A DNA stretch of 48,179 bases from Bryobacterales bacterium (lineage in GTDB: Bacteria; Acidobacteriota; Terriglobia; Bryobacterales; Bryobacteraceae). The notes under the pieces were generated by a model. The model saw nothing but the letters and a program-made list of their open reading frames with translations, did not search any database and was not told where the DNA came from. Shown here one piece after another: positions 40,878 to 48,179 of this stretch. The first letter of the stretch is position 1; each line of letters starts with the position of its first letter. The stretch lies in contig PMUP01000033.1 in assembly GCA_003166865.1 (NCBI GenBank), positions 8,049-56,227 of the forward strand. Direction: 5' to 3'. The position numbers and the translations under genes were made by a program.

Positions 40878-41537
40878 ATGTTCGGCATGGATCAAAACAA
40901 AACTCAACAAGAACGTATTCCTACCCCGGAGGATGCGGTAGGGGGTGTGATTGTGAGTCCTGACACTCGTCGCGTCAATCGTGTTCCGCCCGGCCAAAGC
41001 CGCACCAAAAAATGGCCGATTTTGGATGCCAGCGGTCCGCCGCCGATTTCCCTCGAGCGCTGGAAGTTTTCCATCGGCGGCATGCTGGCTTGTCCCATGG
41101 AGTGGGACTGGCGCGAGTTTCAGGAACTCGAGCGCGTGAAGGTCTTCTCCGATTTTCACTGCGTAACGCACTGGTCGCGCTTGGGCAATAGTTGGGAAGG
41201 CGTTTCAACCCGCAGTCTGATTGAGCTCGCCGGAGGCGCGTTGCCGGGCGCGCAGTACGTGGTGGCTCGCGGCTATGATGACGGATTCACCACCAATCTT
41301 CCGCTGGCCGATTTTCTGGCGGAGGACGCGCTGGTGGCGTTTCTGCACGATGGCCAACCGCTCACGGCAGAGCATGGCGGTCCGGCGCGTTTGATCGTTC
41401 CGCAACTGTATGCCTGGAAGAGCGCGAAGTGGATCGCTGGCCTCGAGCTCGTGGATTGCGACAAGGCTGGTTTCTGGGAGCGCAATGGGTACCACATGCA
41501 TGGCGACCCTTGGAAGGAAGAGCGTTTTGGCTGGTGA
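40878..41537 (+). CDS. Molybdopterin-dependent sulfite-oxidase-like oxidoreductase
   Basis: 219 residues (ATG 40878 or 40887). Compact Oxidored_molyb domain: RWKFSIGGML, WDWREFQELERV, VFSDFHCVTHWSRLGNSWEGV with the molybdenum-ligating C95, AEHGGPARLIVPQLYAWKSAKWIAGLELV, GFWERNGYHMHGDPWKEER. This matches the short YuiH-like group, of the same superfamily as MsrP but without a leader, hence cytosolic. Its natural substrate is unknown. The next gene starts inside its 3' end (TTG 41527), so translation is coupled. Confidence 0.9.
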   Translation: MFGMDQNKTQQERIPTPEDAVGGVIVSPDTRRVNRVPPGQSRTKKWPILDASGPPPISLERWKFSIGGMLACPMEWDWREFQELERVKVFSDFHCVTHWSRLGNSWEGVSTRSLIELAGGALPGAQYVVARGYDDGFTTNLPLADFLAEDALVAFLHDGQPLTAEHGGPARLIVPQLYAWKSAKWIAGLELVDCDKAGFWERNGYHMHGDPWKEERFGW

Positions 41538-42426
41538 TGTTTTAGCTGCAGCGCGATACGCGCGCAAGGCCGCGCCCGAATATTTCCGCCGGTATCGCGA
41601 GGAGCGGCGTTGTGCGGTTCCGCCCGCGCCCTTTACTCCGCATCCGAAGCGCTGGGCCGATACCGGTTTGCACGCCGCATGGCTGGGCCACAGCACGGTG
41701 CTTCTGAAGATCGACGGATTCACAATCCTGACGGATCCGATCCTCGGCGCGCGCTGCGGAGTGCGGATGGGTCCTGTGACACTTGGCCTGCGAAGACTGG
41801 TCGCGCCTGCGATCAGCCGCCCGCAATTGCCGCATATCGATCTGATCCTGCTCTCGCACGCGCATTTCGATCACTTCGATCTGGCCACGCTGCGAGGTCT
41901 GGAGCGCGCGGGCACGGCTGTGGTGACGGCGAAATACACCAGCGATCTGTTGCGCCCACGGCGCTATCAAAGCGTCCAGGAAGTGGGCTGGGGCGAACGC
42001 GTCCGCGTTGGTCCGCTCTCCATCCTGGGCATACCCGTAAAACATTGGGGCGCGCGCATGCGTTCGGATGTCCATCGCGGGTATAACGGCTATTTGATCG
42101 AGACCGCGCGCCATCGCGTGGTGTTCGGCGGCGACACCGCGTTCACGGATGCATTCAAATCCGTGCGCGCGAAGAAGCCCGTGGACCTGGCGATCATGCC
42201 GGTAGGCGCTTACGATCCGTGGATTCATGTGCATTGCAATCCCGAGCAGGCCTGGCGGATGGGCGCCGATTGCGGAGCCGAACACCTGCTCCCGGTACAT
42301 CATCAGACCTTCCGGCTGAGCCGCGAGCCGTATCTTGAGCCGGTGGAGCGCTTCCTGGCGGCGGCCGGCGCTCATTCGGATCGCGTAATCGCCACGCGCG
42401 TGGGGCACGAATGGTCGCTCACCTAA
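41527..42426 (+). CDS. MBL-fold metal-dependent hydrolase, NAPE-PLD/UlaG-like
   Basis: 299 residues. TTG 41527 is chosen because AAGGAAG stands about six bases upstream and the family's typical opening (AARYARKAAPEYFRRY) follows; the long open frame upstream belongs to the preceding gene's region. Zinc motif SHAHFDHFD, then GVRVGP-like WGERVRVGPLSILGIPVKHWGARM, VVFGGDTAFTD, LLPVHHQTFRL. It resembles NAPE-PLD-like and UlaG-like hydrolases acting on phosphodiester or lactone bonds. Overlaps its upstream neighbour by 11 bases and the next gene by 16. Cytosolic. Confidence 0.88.
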   Translation: MAGDVLAAARYARKAAPEYFRRYREERRCAVPPAPFTPHPKRWADTGLHAAWLGHSTVLLKIDGFTILTDPILGARCGVRMGPVTLGLRRLVAPAISRPQLPHIDLILLSHAHFDHFDLATLRGLERAGTAVVTAKYTSDLLRPRRYQSVQEVGWGERVRVGPLSILGIPVKHWGARMRSDVHRGYNGYLIETARHRVVFGGDTAFTDAFKSVRAKKPVDLAIMPVGAYDPWIHVHCNPEQAWRMGADCGAEHLLPVHHQTFRLSREPYLEPVERFLAAAGAHSDRVIATRVGHEWSLT

Positions 42427-43244
42427 CTGCCGCGCGCCTCGCGGTATTGCTGGCTGCAGCGAGCGCGCTGCTTGCTCAGGACGCGCGCGACATCGTGCGC
42501 AAATCCGTCGAGCTCGATCAAGCCGATTGGGCGCGCATGAAGGACTACACCTGGATCGCCCGCCAGACCGATCGCAGCCTGGATTCGCGCGGCCACGTCA
42601 AATCCGAAAAGACCGACGAGTGGGAAACCGTCGTCCTCTACGGCGAGCCGCATCGTCGCATGCTGGAACGCGATGGAAAGCCGCTTTCGGCCGAGGACCA
42701 GCGCAAGGAGCAGCAGAAGTTGGACAAAGCCGTGGCGAAGCTGGAGCATGAAAGCCCCGAGCAGCGACAACGCCGCGAGGCCGACTATGAGAAGGAGCGC
42801 GAGAAAGACCGCGAATTCTTGCGCGAAGTACCCGACCTGTTCGACCTCCGCCTGCTGGGTGACGAAAAGATCGACGGCCATGACGTCTGGGTGATCTCGG
42901 CCACGCCCAAACCCGGGTATCAGCCCAAGCACAGCGACGCGAAGCCGCTGCTCAAGGTCCAGGCTAAGATGTGGATCGACAAGGCCGAGTATCAATGGGT
43001 GCGCCTGGAAGCCGAGACCACGGCCACTATTTCCTTCGGGCTGTTCATCGCGCGATTGAATCCCGGCGCGAAGCTGGTCTTCGAGCAAACGCGGGTGAAC
43101 GACGAGGTGTGGCTGCCGAAGCGCGAAGTGGTCAGCGGAGCGGGCCGGCTGGGATTGGTGAAGAAGCTGGCCGGGGAACAGGAAGTGACCTGGAACAATT
43201 ACCGGAAGTTTCAGGTGGATTCGAAAGTGGTTGCGACGCAATAA
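42411..43244 (+). CDS. Secreted LolA-like outer-membrane lipoprotein-sorting-type protein
   Basis: 277 residues. Signal peptide VAHLTAARLAVLLAAASALLAQ. The mature chain: DARDIVRKSVELDQADWARMKDYTWIARQTDRSLD, then a charged helical insert (RKEQQKLDKAVAKLEHESPEQRQRREADYEKEREKDREFL), then FDLRLLGDEKIDGHDVWVISATPKPGY, VQAKMWIDKAEYQWVRLEAET and EVWLPKREVVSGAGRLGLVKKL. The second half has the LolA-like/DUF-type beta fold that binds lipids. Its start lies in the MBL gene's last codons. Role inferred from fold only. Confidence 0.75.
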   Translation: MVAHLTAARLAVLLAAASALLAQDARDIVRKSVELDQADWARMKDYTWIARQTDRSLDSRGHVKSEKTDEWETVVLYGEPHRRMLERDGKPLSAEDQRKEQQKLDKAVAKLEHESPEQRQRREADYEKEREKDREFLREVPDLFDLRLLGDEKIDGHDVWVISATPKPGYQPKHSDAKPLLKVQAKMWIDKAEYQWVRLEAETTATISFGLFIARLNPGAKLVFEQTRVNDEVWLPKREVVSGAGRLGLVKKLAGEQEVTWNNYRKFQVDSKVVATQ

Positions 43245-43250
43245 TAGGAA

Positions 43251-44486
43251 ATGCGTATCAACAGACGTAATTTTCTGGCCGCTGCGGGGGCGTCCCCGCT
43301 GGCGCTAGCCCAAGCACCCGACCCGATTCGAAAACTCCGGCCGATGACCTCCGGAATCCATCCGATCACGGATGACGAGCGGCGCGCCCGCATGGAAAAC
43401 GCCCGGCGGCTGATGCGGGAGAACAAAATCGGCGCCATCTTGCTGGAAGGCGACTCGAGCATGTTCTACTTCACCGGCACTCGGTGGGGCCGCAGTGAGC
43501 GGACTTTCGGAATGGTGTTTCCCGCTGACGGCGAACCCGCGTGGGTGGTACCGGGGTTCGAGGAGGCGCGCGCCCGCGAAGTAATCCGCTTCGGCGCCGA
43601 CATCCGGACCTGGCAGGAAGACGAGAGCCCGTACCGGCGGATCGCGCAGATCCTCAAAGATCGCGGTGTGTCGGGAGGACGGATCGGGATGGAAGAACGC
43701 GTTCGCTTCTTCGTCTACGACGGGATCCGCAAGGAAATGCCGGCCGCCGAATTCGTCAGCGCCGATCCGGTGACCGCCGGATGCCGCATGATCAAGTCTC
43801 CCGCCGAGATCGCGCTCATGCAGCGGGCCAACGACATTACGATCGAGGCGTATGGCGCCGGCCTGGCGACGCTGCGCGAAGGGATGACGAACACCGATCT
43901 TGGAAATAACATCCTGGCCGCGTATACGGCGCTGGGCGTCGAGGGCGATATTTCGGTGAGTTTCGGAAAATACACGGCGTTCCCGCACGGCAGCATCCAG
44001 CCCCAGAAACTGCAACCGGGAGACGTGGTGCAGATCGACGACGGGTGCCGCGTCGACGGCTATCAATCCGACATCACGCGGACCGTGGTGTTCGGCAAGC
44101 CCACGGACCGGCAGCGCCAGGTCTGGAATTTTGAACGCAAGGCGCAGGACGCCGCGTTTGCGGCGGCGAAACCAGGGGCTGCTTGCGAATCCATTGACGC
44201 GGCCGCTCGAAAAGTGATCACCGATTTCGGCTTCGGTCCCGATTATCGAGTGCCGGGCCTGCCACACCGCACCGGTCACGGAATCGGCCTGGATGAGCAC
44301 GAATGGACTTACCTGGTCCGCGGAAACAAGACGCGTCTTCAGCCGGGGATGTGCTTCAGTGATGAACCGATGATCGCGATCTACGGCGAGTTCGGAATTC
44401 GCCTGGAGGATTGTATGCACATCACCGAAGACGGCGCGCGGATGTTTTCCAAGCAAAGCCCGGCCATCGATCAACCTTTTGGTTAA
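43251..44486 (+). CDS. M24-family metallopeptidase (Xaa-Pro aminopeptidase-like)
   Basis: 411 residues. Leader INRRNFLAAAGASPLALAQ looks like a Tat signal. N-terminal creatinase domain (RRLMRENKIGAILLEGDSSMFYFTGTRWG). The pita-bread catalytic domain keeps the dimetal set: D263 (QIDDGC), D274 (YQSDITRT), H343 (RTGHGIG), E372 (SDEPMIA), E386 (GIRLEDCMH). Likely cleaves a peptide bond before proline. It follows the LolA-like gene by six bases. Its stop codon TAA is the first TAA in the 19-bp tandem repeat. Confidence 0.9.
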   Translation: MRINRRNFLAAAGASPLALAQAPDPIRKLRPMTSGIHPITDDERRARMENARRLMRENKIGAILLEGDSSMFYFTGTRWGRSERTFGMVFPADGEPAWVVPGFEEARAREVIRFGADIRTWQEDESPYRRIAQILKDRGVSGGRIGMEERVRFFVYDGIRKEMPAAEFVSADPVTAGCRMIKSPAEIALMQRANDITIEAYGAGLATLREGMTNTDLGNNILAAYTALGVEGDISVSFGKYTAFPHGSIQPQKLQPGDVVQIDDGCRVDGYQSDITRTVVFGKPTDRQRQVWNFERKAQDAAFAAAKPGAACESIDAAARKVITDFGFGPDYRVPGLPHRTGHGIGLDEHEWTYLVRGNKTRLQPGMCFSDEPMIAIYGEFGIRLEDCMHITEDGARMFSKQSPAIDQPFG

Positions 44487-44570
44487 CGGCCCCGGTGTCG
44501 GTTGACGCCCCCGGTGTTGGTTAACGGTCCCGGTGTTGGTTAACGGTCCCGGTGTTGGTTAACGCCCCCC
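44481..44570. repeat. 19-bp tandem repeat of about 4.7 copies overlapping an M24 peptidase stop codon
   Basis: Unit GGTTAACGGTCCCGGTGTT. Copies at 44481-44499, 44500-44518, 44519-44537, 44538-44556 and a partial at 44557-44570; copies 3 and 4 are identical and the others differ by one to three bases. The first copy supplies the last codons and stop of the peptidase gene. The unit contains GTTAAC, a near-palindrome. Period 19 places TAA in all frames, so readthrough is stopped. The 90-base region between the stop and the next gene holds only this repeat. It resembles a minisatellite (VNTR). Confidence 0.85.
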
Positions 44571-44577
44571 GTGGCTG

Positions 44578-45638
44578 CTACTGAGCCAGCGCTTCGGCCA
44601 ACTGTTTCAGCTTGGCTTGAAACTTGACCGGGTCCGAGCCTGGGCGGAATTCGATTACTCCGGCGCGGGGCGCGAAAACGATGGAGTGCTGGGCGCCTTG
44701 CTCGTTCTCGATGAAGGGGCCGGACAGTTTTCGCACTACTTCGCTGGACATTTCCATGGCGTCGGCCGGCGGCGTTCCCAGGACGGCGGCGAATTAATCC
44801 TGGCTCCAGCGGCCCACCATGGCCGGCGGCGGTAGAATATTCTCGAAGCGGGCCTGGAATGCGCGGACCGCGTTGGCGACAACATTCGCCGAATAACAAT
44901 TCCCCAGACCCTCGAAGTTGCGAACCACCGCTAGCAGCACGGAGAAGGGTTTGTTTTGGTGCATCAGCTCGCCAATACGGCCATCCACGATACGGTTGTC
45001 GGCCTGCCCTTTTTCGGGCGCGGGATTAGCCTTGGGCGGCGCGCCGCTTGCACTTCCTGATGCAGCAGACGAATCTCATCCTTGAGCTGGGCGATCGCCA
45101 GTTGATTCGAGGTGCGCATCTGGTCGACGCTGGCGGTGATCTTGGCGGTGGAGGCATGGATAGCGCCGCGGATCTCCTGAATGTCGTCGCTGGCGGCGGT
45201 CTTGTTGAGGTGCTGCAGTTCGCGCTTGAGACCATGTTCCAGCAGAATTTCGCTTTCACTGACGGAGCCGGCAAAGGCTTCCGTCGCGGCCGCGGCCGCC
45301 TGGACGTCCCTGCGCAACCGCTGGACCTGCGCGCGAGTCTTTTCCCAATAGTTCTTCAGCTCAGCGTCGAAACCAGCCTGGACGAACTCCAGTTGCCGGG
45401 TGTTCGCGTCGGCCTGCAATTGATCCCGCAGCGCCTGTAATTGTGCGCGGAAGTGACCGGCCTCCGAAGCTTCCAGTTCCACCACGTGCCGTTCGGAAGA
45501 GCGCAGCGCTTCCGAATAACAATTGAGCGCCGCGCGATGCAGCTCTTCCAGGCGATCGAGTTCCGTAACCGTTTTGCGTAGTGAGATCAAGGGAGCCTTT
45601 GGTTTCTTGTCGCACGCGAACCTCAAACATTTAAACAT
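44578..45638 (-). pseudogene. Coiled-coil/GGDEF-type protein, broken by a frameshift and a stop in the GGDEF motif
   Basis: Start ATG 45638 (TTG 45683 possible). Residues to about 210 are coiled coil (TVTELDRLEELHRAALNCYSEALRSSERHVVEL, KITASVDQMRTSNQLAIAQLKDEIRLLHQEVQAARR), after which this frame drifts (RPRLIPRPKKGRPTTVSW) and ends at 44964. Near 45045 another frame takes over (ANPAPEKGQADNRIVDGRIGELMHQNKPFSVLLAVVRNFEGL, AMVGRWSQD), then TAA, then FAAVLGTPPADAMEMSSEVVRKL, APRAGVIEFRPGSDPVKFQAKLKQLAEALAQ ending at 44578. The shape fits a degenerate diguanylate-cyclase domain, with RWSQD-stop-F in place of RWGGDEF, so the stop replaces the E of the signature by one base (GAA to TAA). Almost certainly inactive. 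Confidence 0.7.
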
Positions 45639-45742
45639 TTTGATCGCGACCGCTCCCTCCGCGCCGGCGGCCGCTGTGCTCAAACATGCGCCGTGCTAAA
45701 GTTTCCCCAACGCGCCGTCGAATGCACGGATAGCCAACCTCC

Positions 45743-46712
45743 ATGCGCCGAATCCCGCTGCAAACTTGGGCCGCCGTCGTCGGATTCTGCCTGTTCTGGA
45801 TCGCCCTGGGGTCCTTGATCGCGCCTACCGCTCGCAAACACGACTTCTTGAATCTCTACACCCGAGCGTCGCTGCCCTGGACGGGAACTTCGCGCATATG
45901 CACTCCCCGCAAGTCCAGTTGGAGCGCGAGCGCCGGTTCGTCCCCGGGCTGGACGCTTTAGTCCCCTTCGTCCGGCCGCCCTTCTACGCGCTGATCCTCG
46001 CGCCCCTGGCGCTGTTGCCTTTTGGCGCTGCCTTCTGGGTGTGGATTGGCTTGCAGTCCGTGCTCCTGATTGGCTGCTGGGCTTGGGCCTTCCGGCGTTG
46101 GGGCCCCGATGCGCTGGTCTTCGGCGCGCTCTATCTTCCAACCGCGCTCGGCATCGCACCCGGGCAGGATTGTGTTGTGATGCTGGTCATCGCCATCGCA
46201 GCCGTGGCTGCCGAAGTGCTGGTATCCCTGTGGCTCGCTGGAACCGGCGGCCTCATGGAGTACTACTAGCTTCTCCGAAAGAAAGACCTCGAGCATCTCA
46301 ACCCCTCGCCCGAGCTCATGATCAACGTGCACGGACTGGCGCTGAACTTCGGCACCGACAGCCTAGTGATCCGCGGGTTGCTGGTCGCGATCGTGATCGG
46401 GCTGGAACCGGCCGCCTCGTGGCGCGCTCCCTTGTGGCGCTGGATCGCCGCGCCCTCGGCTGGCTCCTTACTGGTCCCGCCCCACGTCTACGGCTACGAT
46501 GCCGGACTGCTCCTGCTTTCCGTGTGGCTCGCGATTTTCATTTCCACCGATAAATTCACCGCCTGGCAGCCACCTTGCTATGCACGCCCATCCCGTTCTT
46601 GATGACTTTAGCGGAACGCCCCTGGGCCGCCGCCACGCCTCTGGCACTGCTGCTGTTTCTCGTCACCCTCAACCGCAAAGGCAGCGATTCTCAGAACCCT
46701 TCCCACACGTAG
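45743..46712 (+). pseudogene. GT87-like (mannosyltransferase-type) membrane protein, broken by frameshifts, internal loss and an in-frame stop (copy B)
   Basis: The first helix is in the ATG 45743 frame (RRIPLQTWAAVVGFCLFWIALGSLIAPTARKHDFLNLYT). Near 45862-45880 it shifts to another frame: VAALDGNFAHMHSPQVQLERERRFVPGLDALVPFVRPPFYALILAPLALLPFGAAFWVWIGL, APGQDCVVMLVI, then in-frame TAG at 46267-46269, then the same frame continues as KKDLEHLNPSPELMINVHGLALNFG, PPHVYGYDAGLLLLSVWLAIF. Near 46560 a third frame resumes (AATLLCTPIPFLMTLAERPWAAATPLALLLFLVTLNRK) up to TAG 46710-46712. The pieces in order form a GT87-type membrane protein with a central block missing. Tail overlaps the convergent GNAT gene. 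Confidence 0.75.
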
Positions 46713-47659
46713 GCCGAAAAATTCCGCGTCTTGTGGAAGCCCATCCGCTCGTATAGCGCGATCGCTTCCGTATTCGCCGCCGTCACCGTCAACGTCACCT
46801 TCCGGCAGCCGTGCCGCGCCAGCGATTCGAGCGACCGCCGGATCAGCTCGTATCCTACGCCCGTCCCGCGCGCCGTCCCTGACACGCAGACCTGCGTCAC
46901 ATGACCTACGTCCGCATGCACCAGGCTCGCCAGGCATATCCCGCTCAGCCGTCCCGTTCCCGGATCCACCGCCACATACGAAGCCGGCTGAAAGAACGCT
47001 CCGCATCCCGGAAACTGCACGATATTCATCAGGAACCGCCGTGCTCCGGCGGGCGACCGGTACTGATCGTTGATCTGGCTATCGACGTGCCCCCGGTACG
47101 CCGCCGCTATCAGCGTCGCCGCCTCGTCTTGCTTGCGCTCGGACCAGCTATCGAACCACACCGGCTGCGTCGGATGCCCCTCGCGCAAACGCCCCGCCAC
47201 CTCGCTCTCAATCTCCATGAAGTTGCGAGCGTGCGCGCGCAAGAAGCGCCGCTCCGGCAGGTCCATCGCCGCACCGGTGCGCAGCATCATCAATTGCGAT
47301 TCGATCCGCCGGATGTACTGGATCTTCATCAGTCCCTCGACCACGGTCGTGAGCAAGCGCTCTTCGTTCTCCACGCTCAAGTAGTCCTTCATCACGTAGA
47401 GGTCGCCGATCAGCCCCTTGCGCTCCTCGGCCACGTAATAGCAATAGCCCACCGGATATCCGTTGATCAGCAGCGCATACCCGTTCAGCGCCTGCATTTC
47501 GAGGAAACGCCGCACCAATCCAGCCGAGCCGCGAAAATCCCAGTCCAGCGTCTCGCGCCAGATCTGAGTCTCTTCCTCGAGCAGCATGTCCAGATCCCCG
47601 CCCTTCAGATGACGCAGTTCCACGATGCGCGCCACGGGGGTGTCGGAAAGAGCCGCCAT
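46691..47659 (-). CDS. Tandem GNAT-family N-acetyltransferase
   Basis: 322 residues from ATG 47659; a TTG-initiated longer form (47692) would add 11. Two GNAT folds: the first, residues 20-160, is less conserved (NGYALLINGYPVGYCYYV, LIGDLYVM); the second has the acetyl-CoA motif TQVCVSGTARGTGVGYELIRRSLESLARHGCRKVTLTV and the closing TAANTEAIALYERMGFHKTRNFSAYVW, both well conserved. The substrate is not predictable; by analogy it may be an amine or protein N-terminus. Convergent with the broken GT87-like gene. Confidence 0.88.
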   Translation of the reverse strand: MAALSDTPVARIVELRHLKGGDLDMLLEEETQIWRETLDWDFRGSAGLVRRFLEMQALNGYALLINGYPVGYCYYVAEERKGLIGDLYVMKDYLSVENEERLLTTVVEGLMKIQYIRRIESQLMMLRTGAAMDLPERRFLRAHARNFMEIESEVAGRLREGHPTQPVWFDSWSERKQDEAATLIAAAYRGHVDSQINDQYRSPAGARRFLMNIVQFPGCGAFFQPASYVAVDPGTGRLSGICLASLVHADVGHVTQVCVSGTARGTGVGYELIRRSLESLARHGCRKVTLTVTAANTEAIALYERMGFHKTRNFSAYVWEGF

Positions 47660-47717
47660 ACGGTTCAAGCCTACACCGAAACAGAATGCCAATCCAGCGT
47701 GCGTTCCAGGGGGGGAC

Positions 47718-48179
47718 TTAGTGAGGAAGATCGCCGGTGGGTTTCCCCGTGGTCAGTTCGTTATAAGCGTCCTTCACCTGGCCGGGTAAAGAATCGGCGC
47801 TGACCCAATTCTTCACCGCATCGGGTAAGTGTAGCGTGGCCATCTGTTTACCGTTGACCGTCTTCACCAGGTCGTCCAGTTTCTTGCCGCGCGCCACCTC
47901 GGCCTGCACCGCTTTGCGCAGCTCAATCATGAACGCCCGCTGGCCCGTCAGGATCTCCTTGCCGCCCGCGCCACCGTGGCCCGGAAGCACGTGATCCACC
48001 TTCAGCTTCAGCGCGCCGTCCAACACCTTGGGCCAGTTGCCGATGTTCCCATCCCCGGTGAAGTTGTACGGACCATTCACCGCCGCGTCGCCCGTGCACA
48101 GCACTCGCTCTTTCGGCAGATAGACAAATCCGTCGCCGCGCGTGTGCGCCCATCCGAAATTGTAGAACTCCACGCGCCG
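47718..48179 (-). CDS. MBL-fold metallo-hydrolase, 5' end beyond the window
   Basis: Only the C-terminal 153 residues are visible; the catalytic HxHxDH motif should lie upstream, outside the window. Seen: VEFYNFGWAHTRGDGFVYLPKERVLCTGDAAVNGP, a ligand-bearing strand pattern, then HVLPGHGG and a helical tail (IELRKAVQAEVARGKKLDDLVKTVNGKQMATLHLPDAVKNWVSADSLPGQVKDAYNELTTGKPTG). This fits the QuorumQuench/CphA-unlike MBL branch of secreted cyclase-like hydrolases common in Acidobacteria. Substrate unknown. Confidence 0.82.
   Translation of the reverse strand, partial: RRVEFYNFGWAHTRGDGFVYLPKERVLCTGDAAVNGPYNFTGDGNIGNWPKVLDGALKLKVDHVLPGHGGAGGKEILTGQRAFMIELRKAVQAEVARGKKLDDLVKTVNGKQMATLHLPDAVKNWVSADSLPGQVKDAYNELTTGKPTGDLPH

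Noticed and set aside
43305-44474. A 389-codon open frame antisense to the M24 peptidase
   Set aside because: The plus-strand peptidase has all metal ligands; the antisense product has no known motif.
44481-44570. CRISPR array
   Set aside because: The units are 19 bases in direct contact with no spacers, and no cas genes are near.
44578-45638. Programmed stop readthrough or selenocysteine-type recoding at the GGDEF-site TAA
   Set aside because: A separate frameshift in the same gene makes general decay far more likely, and TAA is not the selenocysteine codon.
1-48179. tRNA or rRNA genes, riboswitches, transposases
   Set aside because: I saw no cloverleaf ends, rRNA signature, conserved riboswitch core or transposase motif. 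This is inspection only; short structured RNAs could be missed.

Overview
The window reads as a GC-rich chromosomal segment of an acidobacterium, probably of the Solibacter/Bryobacter type. I infer this from gene content: DUF6152-like secreted proteins, CadC-type winged-helix/TolB/TPR regulators, a secreted CPYGYY-rich protein, a PEP-CTERM protein, and large GT-C membrane proteins with discoidin-like tails. No database search was possible, so the taxon is a judgement, not a measurement. No rRNA, tRNA, CRISPR array, transposase or prophage gene was seen.

Layout. 1-3.1 kb: rpoD (cut by the left edge) downstream of dnaG, the remnant of a macromolecular-synthesis operon. 3.2-5.6 kb: a secreted DUF6152-like protein divergent from a protein equivalent to only the N-terminal half of UvrC. 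5.6-10.0 kb: a tight five-gene minus-strand operon, egtB-egtD-ATPase-permease-lipoprotein, joining ergothioneine biosynthesis to an OpuC-family ABC transporter. 10.2-18.7 kb: small secreted or membrane proteins, a VapBC pair, an MBL hydrolase, a CopD-like protein coupled to YgfZ, a coiled-coil membrane protein, thymidine kinase, a methyltransferase, a YCF48/BNR-like protein and a PEP-CTERM protein. 18.8-22.5 kb: a CadC-like regulator followed by a pseudokinase/beta-domain/TIR fusion, the best candidate for an undescribed defence or signalling protein. 22.6-31.8 kb: an S9 peptidase, a tandem duplication of a 735-residue GT-C-like membrane protein around a small lipoprotein, a BadF/NAGK-type kinase and an HD-domain protein. 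31.8-38.8 kb: secreted or membrane hypotheticals, a PpiC/SurA lipoprotein, a metallophosphoesterase, a VOC protein, a ParD-like antitoxin with a frameshifted toxin, and a two-gene secreted-protein operon. 38.8-46.7 kb: a stretch with marked gene decay (two broken GT87-like genes and a broken coiled-coil/GGDEF gene) around an intact four-gene run: sulfite-oxidase-like protein, MBL hydrolase, LolA-like protein and M24 peptidase. 46.7 kb to the end: a tandem GNAT protein and a partial MBL-fold hydrolase.

How genes work together. EgtB and EgtD catalyse successive steps of ergothioneine synthesis, and the co-transcribed transporter resembles a split form of the EgtUV ergothioneine importer. YgfZ is translationally coupled to a CopD-like membrane protein. 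The four genes at 40.9-44.5 kb overlap or nearly touch and are probably co-transcribed. Gene starts were re-chosen by Shine-Dalgarno match, signal peptide or family N-terminus where the longest frame was implausible; several starts are non-ATG (GTG or TTG).
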